Shown piece after piece: positions 43,189 through 53,393 of a stretch of 64,000 bases of DNA. Source of the stretch: Paenibacillus sp. G2S3. Its GTDB lineage: Bacteria; Bacillota; Bacilli; Paenibacillales; Paenibacillaceae. Position 1 is the stretch's first letter, and the number at the start of each line of letters is the position of its first letter. The notes below the pieces were generated by a model. The model did not search any database, had not been told where the DNA came from, and saw only the letters and a program-made list of their open reading frames with translations. The stretch is from contig NZ_CP126095.1 of assembly GCF_030123105.1 (NCBI RefSeq), positions 1,426,001 through 1,490,000 on the forward strand, in the 5' to 3' direction. The translations under genes were made by a program, and so were the position numbers.

Positions 43189-46100
43189 ATGTTATCAAAA
43201 AAGAAAATAAGCGCATGGCTCATAGTATTATTACTTGTGACGCAGTGGGCTTATAGCTTTGGCTTCGGGTTCAATACGCCAGCATATGCGAGTGGAAATG
43301 GCAATAATACTGTAATTAGTGAAGATCTCATTACTAATGTAACGCTAGCTGTATACACCGATGACAAATACACCAGTACGGTGACTGGAAGTGTATATGA
43401 GCTTGATTCCAATACGGAATTGAATTATACATGGGCACTTCCAGATGGGCATGGTTATAAGGCTGGCGCAACCTTTACGTTTGATCTTCCTACACAGTTT
43501 GAACTTTATAACGACCTGAATGGTAATCTCATTTTTGATGATGAGCCTATTGGAACTTATACAGTCGACAAAAATACAAACAAAGTTGTATTTACATTTA
43601 ACGATTATATTGAATCTCACTTTCAAGTGGGGGGGACCTTTACAGTAAGATCGCTTTTAAGCTCCAAGAAAATTACAGGCTCCACGAATCAGATACTGAC
43701 GTTTCCAATACAGGGTGGTACCCAGACGATTGAACTTAATCTCAAGCCAAAAATCAGTTCTTCGATAGAGAAAAAGGGTACGCCTAAGCCGCAGTATTAT
43801 AATCCAACTAGCATCGCATGGACCGTTGATGTGAACAAGTCACTAGACAGTATTAACAATGCGGTGGTTACGGACAAGCTTCCTACGGGATTGTCACTAA
43901 ATACGGTATCTATTGCTGTTTATGAGCTTAATGTGAATGTTGATGGGACTGCGAGTACTGGCAGTTTGGTGAATAGCAGCAAGTATGATGTGACAGCCTC
44001 ATCTACTGGAGAGCTTAATCTGAAATTTAATGATAAGCCGATTAACAAGGCTTACCGGATTGAATTTTCTACGGATATTACTGGTACTGCTGTAGATGCA
44101 ACATCATTCTATAATGAAGCTGTCTTAACTGGTGATGGCGGAATTTCTAAAAAAGCTAGTACTACAGTTACGGTAGGGCGCGGCAAGCCGTTGTCAAAAG
44201 AAAAAATAAAATACGATGAAGCGACTCAGACGATTTCCTGGGCTGTAAATTTCAATTACAATGAAAAAACAATTTCAGCTGCAAATGCTGTATTGAATGA
44301 TTTATTTAACAATACACAAGATCTAATTCCTACCTCTGTTAAAGTCTATCCTGTTACTATCGACGGTAACGGAAATGGAATTAAGGGGGCAGTGGAACTT
44401 GCGTCTAGCGAATATACGGTAACTCCAACGACGGCAACGGGGTTAAATGGTTTTGAACTGAAATTCAATAATGATATCCATTCGGCGTATCGAATTGAGT
44501 ATCAGACCAAGGCTAATGGCAGAGTATATGATGATACTACGATTACGAACAAAGTGACTTATAACGGAGATACTAAACAGGCTACAAATGATATTAAGCA
44601 GCACATTCTTCATAAAAACTATAGCAATGTTAATTATGCCAATAAAACAGTTGATTGGACCATTCAAATCAACGACGATAGTGTAACTATGGATGATCTG
44701 GTGGTAAAGGATACTTTCGGCAATGCTGGACTGAAGCTTATTAAAAGCACATTGAAGGTTAAGCCGACAAATGGTGGAGCTGCAACCGTTTATGACGTTA
44801 CTTACAATATTAATGATCCAGTTACTGTAAATGATGGTTTTGTAATTACTTTTAAGGCTCCAATATCCGAACCATACACAATTACTTATACAACAAGCTT
44901 TAATTATGATTGGCTGGCTCCTAAGAAAGATAAATTCTCCAATACAGCTGCACTCACATGGAAAGAGAATGGTAAGCCGAAGAGCAAAGAAGTTACCACA
45001 ACCTTCGATCCAAGAGCTGAAGTGAAGAATAATGGTAAAAAGAGTGGTTCTTACAACGCTGTAACGAAGGAAATTACCTGGAACGTTGGCGCTAATTATA
45101 ATCAGAAAACGTTAAATAATGCTGAACTAATTGATACCATTCCGGCTGGCCTAGTTGTCAATAAGGCTTCTGTAAAAGTATACAAATGGGAGTATGGCGC
45201 AAACGGAAATCCATCTCCAGGAGCAGATGTGGATCTCAAAGATTATGAAGTGACGCTTACTGCTACTGAACTTAAGGTAACATTTAGCAAAGCTATTAAT
45301 TACGCGTTCTATGTTACTTTCAAAACTACGTTTGCTGACCAAGCGATTGATTCAAACAATATTACCAATACAGCTATTCTCTATGACGGGAATACAAAAG
45401 AGTCCGCAGAGCTGAAAGCTTCTGTTAATGTCCCTCAAGGTGGGGAATATGTTAATAAAACTGGTTCCCAGAATGGTAATAAGATTAATTGGACAATTAA
45501 TATCAACCGTAACCAATCTTTTGTAAAAGAGGCTGTAATTACGGATATTCCGAGTGACAATCAAATCCTCTTGTCCAATACATTCCATGTCTATAAAACG
45601 ATAGTTTCAAGTGATGGGACTGTAAAAGAAACTACTCAAGAACTGATTAGAGATACGGACTATAAGCTGGAGATTACTACAGATATCGACGGAAAGGAAA
45701 GCTTTAAGCTTAGTTTCCTAAAAGATATCTCAGAGGCGTACATTTTGAAATATGACTCTTTGATCACAGCAAATCACAATGATAAAGTTACTAATAAGGT
45801 TAAATTCGATGGTAAAAACATCAAGGTCGTTCCACATGAATCTAGCAATGAAATTACAGTTAGGCTCTCCAGCGGTTCCGGCACAGGGAGTGGTGTAAGA
45901 GGTCCATTAACGATCACGAAGGTAGATGATGCTGATAATAAAAAGCTGCTAAGTGGAGCTGTATTTGATCTCTATCGTGTCATTGATAAGGACAAGGTCT
46001 GGATTAAGGAAGGGACTACGGATGCAGATGGGGTACTTGAATTTACCAAGCTACCAGGTGGCAAATATGTATTGATTGAAAAAACAGCACCAGCTGGGTA

Positions 46101-47070
46101 TGTTCTTAATCCAACACCACATGAAGTGGATATTAATACAACGGCAGGATTTAAGGTAACGATTACCAATAAACTCCCAACGCCGACAGCAACACCGACG
46201 CCGACAGCAACGCCGACGCCGACAGCAACGCCGACACCGACGTCGACAGCAACACCGACACCGACGTCGACAGCAACACCGACGCCGACAGCAACACCGA
46301 CGCCGACAGCAACGCCGACAGCAACACCGACGCCGACAGCAACGCCAACGCCGACAGCAACGCCGACACCGACGTCGACAGCAACACCGACGACAACACC
46401 AACGTCGACGACAACACCGACAACAACACCAACGTCGACGACAACGCCGACACCAACACCGACGGAAACACCTGTGTCGACAGTAACACCTACGTCGACG
46501 CCAGACAATCCAATTTTCCCTGTGTCGACGCCGACGTCAATACCGGGAGTAATCGTTACTGCTACTCCATCTCCAACACCAGTGGTGGCAACGCCAACTG
46601 TGACACCAACAGTAACAGCAACACCGGTTATCACGGCGGTGCCAACTAGCACGCCTGTTGTTCCGAAGGTGACGCCACCTGTAGAGAAACTGACTACAGA
46701 TGAGGAAGTTCCTCTTGAAGGTGAAATCCCACTTGGAGGCGTGCCGAGTGTCGGTGATAAGCCAGATCATGGTAAGGTAACAATTACTAAAGATGGCAAG
46801 TGGATTTATACACCAGATCCAGGCTTCATTGGCAAAGACAAGTTCACGATCATTGTGACAGATGAGAATGGAAATGAAGAAGAGATTGAGATCGAGATTG
46901 ATGTCGAGGAAGTACCGACAGGTACTGTGAAAGAACCAGGGGATAACAGCAATAAACCAACAGAGCTTCCGAAAACGGGAGAAGACAGTGCACTTCCTAT
47001 TTACTTAGTAGGTGGAGGTCTAGTTCTTGTGGGATTTGTGTTAGCTCGAAGATTTAAACGAAGTAATTAA
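43189..47070 (+). CDS. LPXTG-anchored adhesin-like surface protein
   Basis: 1293 residues. Signal peptide about 1-35 (ends near TPAYAS). Five tandem collagen-binding-like (adhesin) domains follow, recognised by a W-x-[VI]-x-[VI]N core with Trp at residues 211, 351, 490, 631 and 768, a spacing of 137-141. Next come a SpaA/Cna-B-type domain (about 904-994, GAVFDLYRV and PGGKYVLIEKTAPAGY), a Thr/Pro-rich stalk (about 997-1106), an Ig-like domain (about 1168-1244) and the sorting signal LPKTG (1260-1264) with a hydrophobic helix and RRFKRSN tail. Such proteins bind host or plant matrix and are fixed to peptidoglycan by sortase A. Isopeptide-forming Lys/Asn/Asp pairs are likely but not identified residue by residue. 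No sortase gene in the window. Confidence 0.9.
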   Translation: MLSKKKISAWLIVLLLVTQWAYSFGFGFNTPAYASGNGNNTVISEDLITNVTLAVYTDDKYTSTVTGSVYELDSNTELNYTWALPDGHGYKAGATFTFDLPTQFELYNDLNGNLIFDDEPIGTYTVDKNTNKVVFTFNDYIESHFQVGGTFTVRSLLSSKKITGSTNQILTFPIQGGTQTIELNLKPKISSSIEKKGTPKPQYYNPTSIAWTVDVNKSLDSINNAVVTDKLPTGLSLNTVSIAVYELNVNVDGTASTGSLVNSSKYDVTASSTGELNLKFNDKPINKAYRIEFSTDITGTAVDATSFYNEAVLTGDGGISKKASTTVTVGRGKPLSKEKIKYDEATQTISWAVNFNYNEKTISAANAVLNDLFNNTQDLIPTSVKVYPVTIDGNGNGIKGAVELASSEYTVTPTTATGLNGFELKFNNDIHSAYRIEYQTKANGRVYDDTTITNKVTYNGDTKQATNDIKQHILHKNYSNVNYANKTVDWTIQINDDSVTMDDLVVKDTFGNAGLKLIKSTLKVKPTNGGAATVYDVTYNINDPVTVNDGFVITFKAPISEPYTITYTTSFNYDWLAPKKDKFSNTAALTWKENGKPKSKEVTTTFDPRAEVKNNGKKSGSYNAVTKEITWNVGANYNQKTLNNAELIDTIPAGLVVNKASVKVYKWEYGANGNPSPGADVDLKDYEVTLTATELKVTFSKAINYAFYVTFKTTFADQAIDSNNITNTAILYDGNTKESAELKASVNVPQGGEYVNKTGSQNGNKINWTININRNQSFVKEAVITDIPSDNQILLSNTFHVYKTIVSSDGTVKETTQELIRDTDYKLEITTDIDGKESFKLSFLKDISEAYILKYDSLITANHNDKVTNKVKFDGKNIKVVPHESSNEITVRLSSGSGTGSGVRGPLTITKVDDADNKKLLSGAVFDLYRVIDKDKVWIKEGTTDADGVLEFTKLPGGKYVLIEKTAPAGYVLNPTPHEVDINTTAGFKVTITNKLPTPTATPTPTATPTPTATPTPTSTATPTPTSTATPTPTATPTPTATPTATPTPTATPTPTATPTPTSTATPTTTPTSTTTPTTTPTSTTTPTPTPTETPVSTVTPTSTPDNPIFPVSTPTSIPGVIVTATPSPTPVVATPTVTPTVTATPVITAVPTSTPVVPKVTPPVEKLTTDEEVPLEGEIPLGGVPSVGDKPDHGKVTITKDGKWIYTPDPGFIGKDKFTIIVTDENGNEEEIEIEIDVEEVPTGTVKEPGDNSNKPTELPKTGEDSALPIYLVGGGLVLVGFVLARRFKRSN
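46177..46505 (+). repeat. Low-complexity Thr/Pro repeat
   Basis: About 330 bp of imperfect repeats of 6, 12 and 18 bp built from ACGCCGACAGCA-like units. It encodes TPTATP/TPTPTSTATP runs and gives spurious long antisense frames. It is prone to slipped-strand length change. Confidence 0.9.
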
Positions 47071-47130
47071 TATATCGTAATGACAAGGGGGCTGTCCCGA
47101 CACTCAACTCCCATAGGATAAAAGTCAACG

Positions 47131-47175
47131 GAGCAAGGCTCCTCCTGTTATTGGAGGAGCCTTGCTCTTTATTTT
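47131..47175 (+). terminator. Terminator of the surface protein gene
   Basis: A perfect 15-bp stem GAGCAAGGCTCCTCC/GGAGGAGCCTTGCTC is followed by a T-rich tail. Confidence 0.88.
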
Positions 47176-47239
47176 TGGTCTATGGCTACTCGTTTCATAA
47201 CCTTCTTCACTTACTACCTAACTCCCAACGAAGTGAACC

Positions 47240-47268
47240 TTGACGAAAATGGGATTTTCGCTCATTAT
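47240..47268 (+). promoter_or_regulatory. Probable promoter of the MBL-fold gene
   Basis: TTGACG (47240-47245), a 17-bp spacer and CATTAT (47263-47268). Confidence 0.55.
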
Positions 47269-47310
47269 TCGTAATGTAGCGCCAGCGACACTATTTAGCA
47301 TATATCTTTT

Positions 47311-47324
47311 TTACTAATTAGTAA
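47311..47324. promoter_or_regulatory. Palindromic operator candidate
   Basis: TTACTAATTAGTAA, a perfect 14-bp palindrome downstream of the putative promoter, resembles MarR-type sites. The regulator is unknown. Confidence 0.45.
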
Positions 47325-47357
47325 GCGCTATCATAAAATGCGCTGGGAGATGATACC

Positions 47358-48200
47358 ATGGAATTTATGTATTTAGGAACTGGAGCAAGCGAGGGTTATC
47401 CAGCTTTATTTTGTCAATGTGAACGTTGCTATATGGCGATGGAGCTTGGCGGCAAGAATATTCGCGCTCGTACAGGAGCGCTTATTAACTCTGATTTGCT
47501 GCTGGATTTCTCACCTGACATGTATATGAATAAGCTTCGTTATAAATTGGATTTGGGGAAAGTTAATCATTTGATTGTTACGCATTCGCATACTGATCAT
47601 TTTGCAGCAGCAGAGCTGATGATGAGGCATGAGCATTGGTATTGTCAGCTGCAGGAGAGTGGAAAAAAACTGCATATTTACGGAAATGAAACGGTAGAAG
47701 AAACGATGAAATCAGCTCTTCGGTATGATTATGGAACCGATACGATTGAAGATCCTTTTTACGAGTTTCATATCATACAGCCTTTCATGCCCTTCACTCT
47801 AGGAGAAGTGACAGTAACCGCATTGCCAGCCCATCACAAGCCGGATGAACATAGCTTTATCTATCTACTTGAGCAGAATAACACAAGATTCTTATACGGT
47901 AATGATAGTGGTGTATTCAGTGATGAAACCTTCAATTATCTACGTGATAAGCACCTGGACGTTGTTAGTCTGGATTGTAATTATGGGCTAGAGGATAGAT
48001 ATGATTATCATATGGGGATCTCCGGTTGTCGGATTGTAAGAGAGCGTTTGCTTGACCAAAATAGTTGTGATACTAGTACATCATTTATTCTGACTCATTT
48101 CTCTCACTACAGCGCAGAGTTGCATGATACTTTAGTTAAGAATACAGCAGAGGAGAATTTCATCATTTCCTATGATGGGATGAAAGTCTTCTTAGCATGA
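47358..48200 (+). CDS. MBL-fold metallohydrolase, PhnP-like
   Basis: 280 residues. Metallo-beta-lactamase fold with the metal motif VTHSHTDHF (about 74-81), later ligands in LPAHHKPDEHSF, GNDSGVF and THFSHYSAE. N-terminal CQCERC (about 20-25) could hold a structural zinc, as in the PhnP group of phosphodiesterases (cyclic ribose phosphate hydrolysis). No phn genes are near, so a generic phosphodiesterase role is safer. GGGAGATG lies before the ATG. Monocistronic, with a terminator after it and a palindrome before it. Confidence 0.85.
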   Translation: MEFMYLGTGASEGYPALFCQCERCYMAMELGGKNIRARTGALINSDLLLDFSPDMYMNKLRYKLDLGKVNHLIVTHSHTDHFAAAELMMRHEHWYCQLQESGKKLHIYGNETVEETMKSALRYDYGTDTIEDPFYEFHIIQPFMPFTLGEVTVTALPAHHKPDEHSFIYLLEQNNTRFLYGNDSGVFSDETFNYLRDKHLDVVSLDCNYGLEDRYDYHMGISGCRIVRERLLDQNSCDTSTSFILTHFSHYSAELHDTLVKNTAEENFIISYDGMKVFLA

Positions 48201-48239
48201 CATGATGATGGTCTATCTATAATTAAAAGAATAGTCATT

Positions 48240-48288
48240 ACCCGTAAAATCCTCCCTTGAGGAAAGGACTACTTTACGGGTCTTTTTT
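48240..48288 (+). terminator. Terminator of the MBL-fold gene
   Basis: ACCCGTAAA/TTTACGGGT with an inner CCTC/GAGG stem, followed by TCTTTTTT. Confidence 0.85.
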
Positions 48289-48361
48289 ATAGCTTTAAGC
48301 GAAAATATAGGAGCCATCTAACTGATTACAGGCTCAAAATGAGTAGATACGGAGGTAGAGA

Positions 48362-50101
48362 ATGAAGCTGCTGGCTACGGGAAAAGTAAAATGGTTTGTC
48401 TATCAAAAAGTTGTCATCGTATTTATCGTCTTTTTGATTCCGCTCATTTCGATGAATATTTGGGTGAATTATAAGGGGATGTCATTCACCAAAAATGCGA
48501 TTTTGGACTCATCCCTGGCTGGGGCGTCATTCTATTCTAAGCAACTGGATAAAGAGATATATTTCATCCGCAATCAACAGTTACAATTTCAAGAAGATAA
48601 AAACATACAGAAGCTTAGTTTCCGAGGCGAAAGTTTAGAAAAGTATGAAGAGGTAGAATTAATCGGTAATGCTGAAGATCTATTGAATCGGATCATTGCC
48701 TCAAGCGAATATGTGGTTAACGCCGGGGTATATGTTAAGTCTCTGGGCAAAACGATCTCTGGTAAGACAGGGGTCACGTCCATTCCTAACGTGGAGTACG
48801 AGAAAATTTCCTCGTTACTTAACGTTAAGCAGAAGCCTTCATTCTATCGGAGCGGTGATGCAATTTTCCTTATAGAAACAGGAGATAATGCGGAGCTTTG
48901 GTCGTATATTGAAATCTCAAAAGGTAAGCTATTGGAGGCACTAAATCAAATCGCAACCTTATATCAAGAATCGGAGGTATTTCTGGGAAGTAATGAGCTG
49001 GGCAATATTCTATCTACTACAAACGATCAATTAGTATCTACTGAGGTCCTTAGGCTCATCACCAAACAGGATCAGTTTAATTCCGATATCCCAGAAATAA
49101 ACAAGGTGAACGGTAAAAGTTACTTTATTGCCCATAATTTTATCAGTTCTTTGAATCTATCCTTGATTATGTACGTGAATCAGAATGAAATCACAAGGCC
49201 CTTAAGCCAATTTAATACACTACTATATGCCTCTTTCTTCATCGCTATTGTGGTAATGATACTTTATTCTTATTCGGTAAATCTAATGATTCATAGGCCC
49301 TTATCCAAATTGGTTAAGACATTTCGTATGGTAGAAACGGATAATCTTGATTTAGTCATCGAGTCAAAGACCAAAGATGAGTTTTACTATATATTTAATA
49401 GTTTTAATCGCATGGCTTCTAGACTTAAGCGTTCTATTGAGGAGAATTATGAACAGAAGATTGCCCTGCAGCATTCGCAGTTGAAGCAATTGCAGTCACA
49501 GATTAACCCGCATTTTCTCTATAACAGCTTCTTTAATATTTACATGATGTGTAAAGTAGGAGATTCCGATAGTGCGGCTGAGCTCTCACAAAAGCTAGGG
49601 AGCTACTACCAATACATCACGAGAAGTGGATCGGACGAGGTGGCTTTCTTTAAGGAGTATCAGCATGCGCTTGATTATTGTGAAATTCAGTGTATTCGCT
49701 TCTCGAATCGTATTTCTTTCGAATATGAAGAAATACCCGTTTTGGCGAACGCGATTTTAGTACCGAGGCTGATTATTCAGCCGATTGTTGAGAATGTGTT
49801 CGAGCATGCTTTCGAAGACGACTCCCGACAAGGGGTTGTCTATATTGGTGCCGAATCCGAAGAGGGAATAGTAATTATCACGATTGAAGATAACGGCAAT
49901 CTTTTAAAAGATGAGGAAATAGAGCACTTGCAGAAGAAACTTGCGATGAGTCTGAAACAAGATGAGAAGACGGGATTAATCAACGTTAATAATAGACTCC
50001 AATTGAAGTACGGACCAGATAGTGGCTTGTTTGTCTCTCGCAGCAAATACGGAGGATTGAGGGTAGAACTGATAGTTAAATACGAGAGTAAGGAAGTGTG
50101 A
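48362..50101 (+). CDS. Sensor histidine kinase, YesM/LytS type
   Basis: 579 residues. Membrane helix about 17-37, an extracellular dCache-like sensor (about 40-280), a second helix about 285-305, HAMP (about 305-360), then a His_kinase module with phospho-acceptor H384 in SQINPHFLYNS, and a HATPase domain with IVENVFEHAF and IEDNGNL. It probably senses an extracellular sugar or sugar-bound lipoprotein. The partner gene yesN-like follows with overlapping ends, and the sugar transporter and glycosidases they likely control come next. Confidence 0.9.
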   Translation: MKLLATGKVKWFVYQKVVIVFIVFLIPLISMNIWVNYKGMSFTKNAILDSSLAGASFYSKQLDKEIYFIRNQQLQFQEDKNIQKLSFRGESLEKYEEVELIGNAEDLLNRIIASSEYVVNAGVYVKSLGKTISGKTGVTSIPNVEYEKISSLLNVKQKPSFYRSGDAIFLIETGDNAELWSYIEISKGKLLEALNQIATLYQESEVFLGSNELGNILSTTNDQLVSTEVLRLITKQDQFNSDIPEINKVNGKSYFIAHNFISSLNLSLIMYVNQNEITRPLSQFNTLLYASFFIAIVVMILYSYSVNLMIHRPLSKLVKTFRMVETDNLDLVIESKTKDEFYYIFNSFNRMASRLKRSIEENYEQKIALQHSQLKQLQSQINPHFLYNSFFNIYMMCKVGDSDSAAELSQKLGSYYQYITRSGSDEVAFFKEYQHALDYCEIQCIRFSNRISFEYEEIPVLANAILVPRLIIQPIVENVFEHAFEDDSRQGVVYIGAESEEGIVIITIEDNGNLLKDEEIEHLQKKLAMSLKQDEKTGLINVNNRLQLKYGPDSGLFVSRSKYGGLRVELIVKYESKEV

Positions 50102-50103
50102 TT

Positions 50104-51444
50104 ATGTATAGATTACTAATCGTAGATGACGAGCCTGTGATTGTGAATGGATTAGTCCAACTGTTTCAGGATAACTCAGAATTTGAACTGGATATACGAA
50201 AAGCTTACTCCTCAAGCGAAGCTCTTGAAATTGCTAAGAAAACGAAATTGGATATTTTGGTTAGCGATATTCGTATGCCTCAGAAGAATGGTCTCCAGCT
50301 CGTGGACGAAATCGTCTATTATTGGCCATTATGCCGAGTGATTTTCCTTACAGGATACAGTGAATTTGATTATGTATACGAAGCGATTCGTAAGAATGTG
50401 GACAATTACATTCTGAAAACGGAAGGAATTGAACCTATTTTCCAAGCTGTGAAGGCAGCAATCGACAAGCTAGACGAGGAGAACCGTCGCAGACTTCAAT
50501 TGGAGAAGGCACAAATGCACTATCAAATCGCTAGTTCCTTCCTAAAGAGAGAGCTGATGGAGCGGGTGCTGAGCGGGGAGTCTATTACTTCTATACTCAA
50601 TAATGTACGTTACAAGGATGTAGAGTTCGGCATTGCATTAGATCGTCCTTCGTTCTTTCTTGTTGGTATCTTGGATCGACTAGATGATCCTAAATTTAAA
50701 ATGCCTCCGTCTGTTCAGCGTATTTTCCATGATCACCTGCCTGCATCGATTGCATGTGAAGAAGTGATTTATGATGATCGTGTATTCATATGGCTGCTTC
50801 AACCAGATGAAGGATTGCTGAATCGCTTTCGTAGTGGCTATCCAGATCAAGGGGTAAATTGGCCTGGAATCGTTGCTTATATGAGAGGGATATTAGAGCC
50901 TGTACAGAATGAGTGTGATGAGCTGCTAAGTGTCTGCGTTTCATTCGGGATTTCGGGGGATTTACTTAACCATTGGGAATCGATCCATCTTCAAGTTGAA
51001 GCAGTGCGCTCTATGATTCTTAAGAGAGCTTTATTAGGTCAGCATATGCTTATCTTAGACCTTGAGAAACTAAGTCAACTTGAGGATACGATTCACAAAG
51101 CTGGAGGAATCGAGCAGGAAGATTTCAAGACGCTAATCATCGAACAAATTCACCAATTTGTGCAGGAGAACCTATCTGGAGATTTATCGCTTACCTCAAT
51201 AGCAGCAGAGGTACATCTTAATCCTTCCTATTTATCTCGTTATTATAAACAGACGACAGGTCAAAATTTATTAGAGTATATCCAGTCGACGAAACTGCAT
51301 GTTGCTCTGCAGCTGATGAAGAATACAACTCTGAAATTAAATGAAATCGCCATCCGGGTCGGTTTTGAATCACCATCCTACTTTACAACATTCTTCAAAC
51401 GGAAGATGGGTTTATCTCCACAGGAATATCGAAATTCAAAATAA
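50104..51444 (+). CDS. AraC-type response regulator, YesN type
   Basis: 446 residues. N-terminal receiver with the acidic pocket VDDEP and phospho-Asp in LVSDIRMPQ (about 55), a linker region, and a C-terminal pair of AraC helix-turn-helix motifs (SLTSIAAEVHLNPSYLSRYYK and LNEIAIRVGFESPSYFTTFFK). ATG 50104 chosen because AAGGAAG is 7 nt upstream; the GTG at 50098 overlaps the kinase stop. Likely activator of the operon that begins at 51570. Confidence 0.92.
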   Translation: MYRLLIVDDEPVIVNGLVQLFQDNSEFELDIRKAYSSSEALEIAKKTKLDILVSDIRMPQKNGLQLVDEIVYYWPLCRVIFLTGYSEFDYVYEAIRKNVDNYILKTEGIEPIFQAVKAAIDKLDEENRRRLQLEKAQMHYQIASSFLKRELMERVLSGESITSILNNVRYKDVEFGIALDRPSFFLVGILDRLDDPKFKMPPSVQRIFHDHLPASIACEEVIYDDRVFIWLLQPDEGLLNRFRSGYPDQGVNWPGIVAYMRGILEPVQNECDELLSVCVSFGISGDLLNHWESIHLQVEAVRSMILKRALLGQHMLILDLEKLSQLEDTIHKAGGIEQEDFKTLIIEQIHQFVQENLSGDLSLTSIAAEVHLNPSYLSRYYKQTTGQNLLEYIQSTKLHVALQLMKNTTLKLNEIAIRVGFESPSYFTTFFKRKMGLSPQEYRNSK

Positions 51445-51480
51445 GTAAATAAAGTGAAAGTGATGTAAAAAAAGTGAAAT

Positions 51481-51494
51481 TGAAAGCGGTTTCC
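51481..51494 (+). promoter_or_regulatory. cre-like catabolite repression site
   Basis: TGAAAGCGGTTTCC fits the CcpA core TGWAANCGNTNNCA at 13 of 14 positions. It sits between the regulator gene and the transporter operon. Confidence 0.7.
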
Positions 51495-51569
51495 TCTGTG
51501 ACTAAAATAATAACTAGGAACACTGATTAACAACAAGAATTGCAGCAAACAAAGGGGGGAAGCGTTCAG

Positions 51570-53303
51570 ATGAAAAAAATGAGACCATGGAAAATGATTT
51601 TGTCAGTAACGATGATTCTTTCATTATTGTCAGCATGTGGAAGTCAAGGGGATGGAAATGCGAATGCACCATCTACCCCTAAGGAAGAAACTACGAATAG
51701 TGCGACAGACAGCGCCACAGCACCTGATCCACTAGGGAAATACCCGGAAACGGTCACTGTTACAGAAATACTAGGTTATAATCCACCAGAAGATCCAAGA
51801 ACTCCAAGCGGAATAACACCGGAACAAAATGCCTACCTGAAAGATCTCAAAGAGATGATGAATATTGAAGTGAAATACAAATGGACCGTTCCCTCTGCCC
51901 AGTTTGAGCAGAAGTTCTCGCTTGCCATGGCATCGGGGGATCTACCAGATGTGATAGAAGTTGATCAGAAAAACTATGAGAAACTTAAAAAGCAAGATAT
52001 GCTTGCTGATCTGACAGATGCTTATGCACAATATGCGTCACCAGCTCTTAAGGCTTATATGGACTCAGATGGTGGATTCGCGATGAAAACGTTCAGTGCG
52101 GATGGTAAGCAATTAGGTATTCCTGCATTTGAAGATCCCTTCTTATCCACGCAGCTGCTATGGATTCGTCAAGATTGGCTTAATAATCTAGGTTTACAGG
52201 CACCGAAGACGATCGATGAGCTTGAGAAAGTTGCACAAGCATTCACACATAATGATCCAGATAAGAATGGTAAGAATGACACCTATGGTATCGCCATGCA
52301 AAAGAATCTCTTCTTTTGGGGATTTGATGTCAGAGGTTTCTTTAATGGATTCGGTGCTTATCCTTCCGTAGGTGATAAACAATCGGCTTGGATTAAAGGC
52401 GGAGATGACAAATTGTTACCGGGATTGATACAGCCTGAAGTGAAGACTGCACTTGGTAAGCTACAAGCATGGTATAAAGATGGAATTATTGATAAAGAGT
52501 TTGCACTAAAGGATGAGAATAAGGCTGTAGAAGATCTGACTGCAGGTAAAGTGGGTATTTCCTACGGAGAGTGGTGGTATCCGAACTGGCCGCTTAACTC
52601 CAGCGTAGACAAAGATCCAAAGGCGGATTGGATTGCAATTCAACTTCCAGGGATTGATGGTCCAGCTAAATCACTCGTTCCAAAAATCCGCAGCAATAAA
52701 ATTTTCGTTGTGAACAAAAAGATGAAGAACCCAGAAGCAGCGATTAAGATGCTCAATTTCTACATCGAAGTTGGTAATAAGAAATACAAGGATAAGAACA
52801 AAGCGGCAGATGGCTATGTATACAACTGGTTTAACCCACGGATTGCCAACCCTGTTGATATTGATACGATTTACAGGGAAGTAAACAAAGCGCTCGATGC
52901 TAATCAGACTGAAATTACAATAGACGATGCAAATTATAAGACCGTTGCGGATACTTTCAAAGCGACTAAGGACTTCCTGGCAGGCGACACATCTAACGCT
53001 ACCAAAGGTGTAAACTGGGGTCAATATTATAGCCGGGCTGCAAAAGACGGTGGCTGGGGCTTAACACGACAAATTAAAGAAAATCAACAATTTGTATACA
53101 ACGAGTTTTACGGTCTTCCTACACCAACAGTAGTGGAAAAGGGCGGTCAGCTGGATAAGTTGATGCAAGAGTCCTTTACCAAGATTATCATGGGCGGTTC
53201 TCTTGATGATTTCGATAAATTCGTGGATAGCTGGAAGGCACTTGGCGGTAATGAAATTATCGATGAGGTCAATGAATGGTATAGCACGGAAGCTACGAAA
53301 TAA
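51570..53303 (+). CDS. Sugar-binding lipoprotein of ABC importer (LplA-like)
   Basis: 577 residues. Lipobox LLSAC with C23, then an acidic/Ala/Thr linker. Extracellular solute-binding family 1 fold with WIRQDWLNNLGLQAPKTIDELEKVAQAF and the C-terminal half that closes on an oligosaccharide. ATG 51570 with GGGGGAAG upstream; the longer frame to 51540 is rejected. First gene of the operon; the hairpin at 53322-53365 should raise its level over the permeases. Confidence 0.88.
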   Translation: MKKMRPWKMILSVTMILSLLSACGSQGDGNANAPSTPKEETTNSATDSATAPDPLGKYPETVTVTEILGYNPPEDPRTPSGITPEQNAYLKDLKEMMNIEVKYKWTVPSAQFEQKFSLAMASGDLPDVIEVDQKNYEKLKKQDMLADLTDAYAQYASPALKAYMDSDGGFAMKTFSADGKQLGIPAFEDPFLSTQLLWIRQDWLNNLGLQAPKTIDELEKVAQAFTHNDPDKNGKNDTYGIAMQKNLFFWGFDVRGFFNGFGAYPSVGDKQSAWIKGGDDKLLPGLIQPEVKTALGKLQAWYKDGIIDKEFALKDENKAVEDLTAGKVGISYGEWWYPNWPLNSSVDKDPKADWIAIQLPGIDGPAKSLVPKIRSNKIFVVNKKMKNPEAAIKMLNFYIEVGNKKYKDKNKAADGYVYNWFNPRIANPVDIDTIYREVNKALDANQTEITIDDANYKTVADTFKATKDFLAGDTSNATKGVNWGQYYSRAAKDGGWGLTRQIKENQQFVYNEFYGLPTPTVVEKGGQLDKLMQESFTKIIMGGSLDDFDKFVDSWKALGGNEIIDEVNEWYSTEATK

Positions 53304-53321
53304 ATCATAGGGACAAGAAAG

Positions 53322-53365
53322 CGGGTGAGGTGAGTCGGGTGAGCCGACTCACCTCCCGTTTTTAA
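53322..53365 (+). terminator. Attenuating hairpin after the binding protein gene
   Basis: AGGTGAGTCGG/CCGACTCACCT with G/C-rich flanks and five T. Read-through must occur for the permeases to be expressed. Confidence 0.8.
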
Positions 53366-53393
53366 AATGAGTAAGTTGGTGAGGAGGGCATCT

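Noticed and set aside
45972..46652. 226-codon antisense frame of Gly/Val repeats
   Set aside because: It is the complement of the Thr/Pro-coding repeat of the surface protein gene; composition follows from the repeat.
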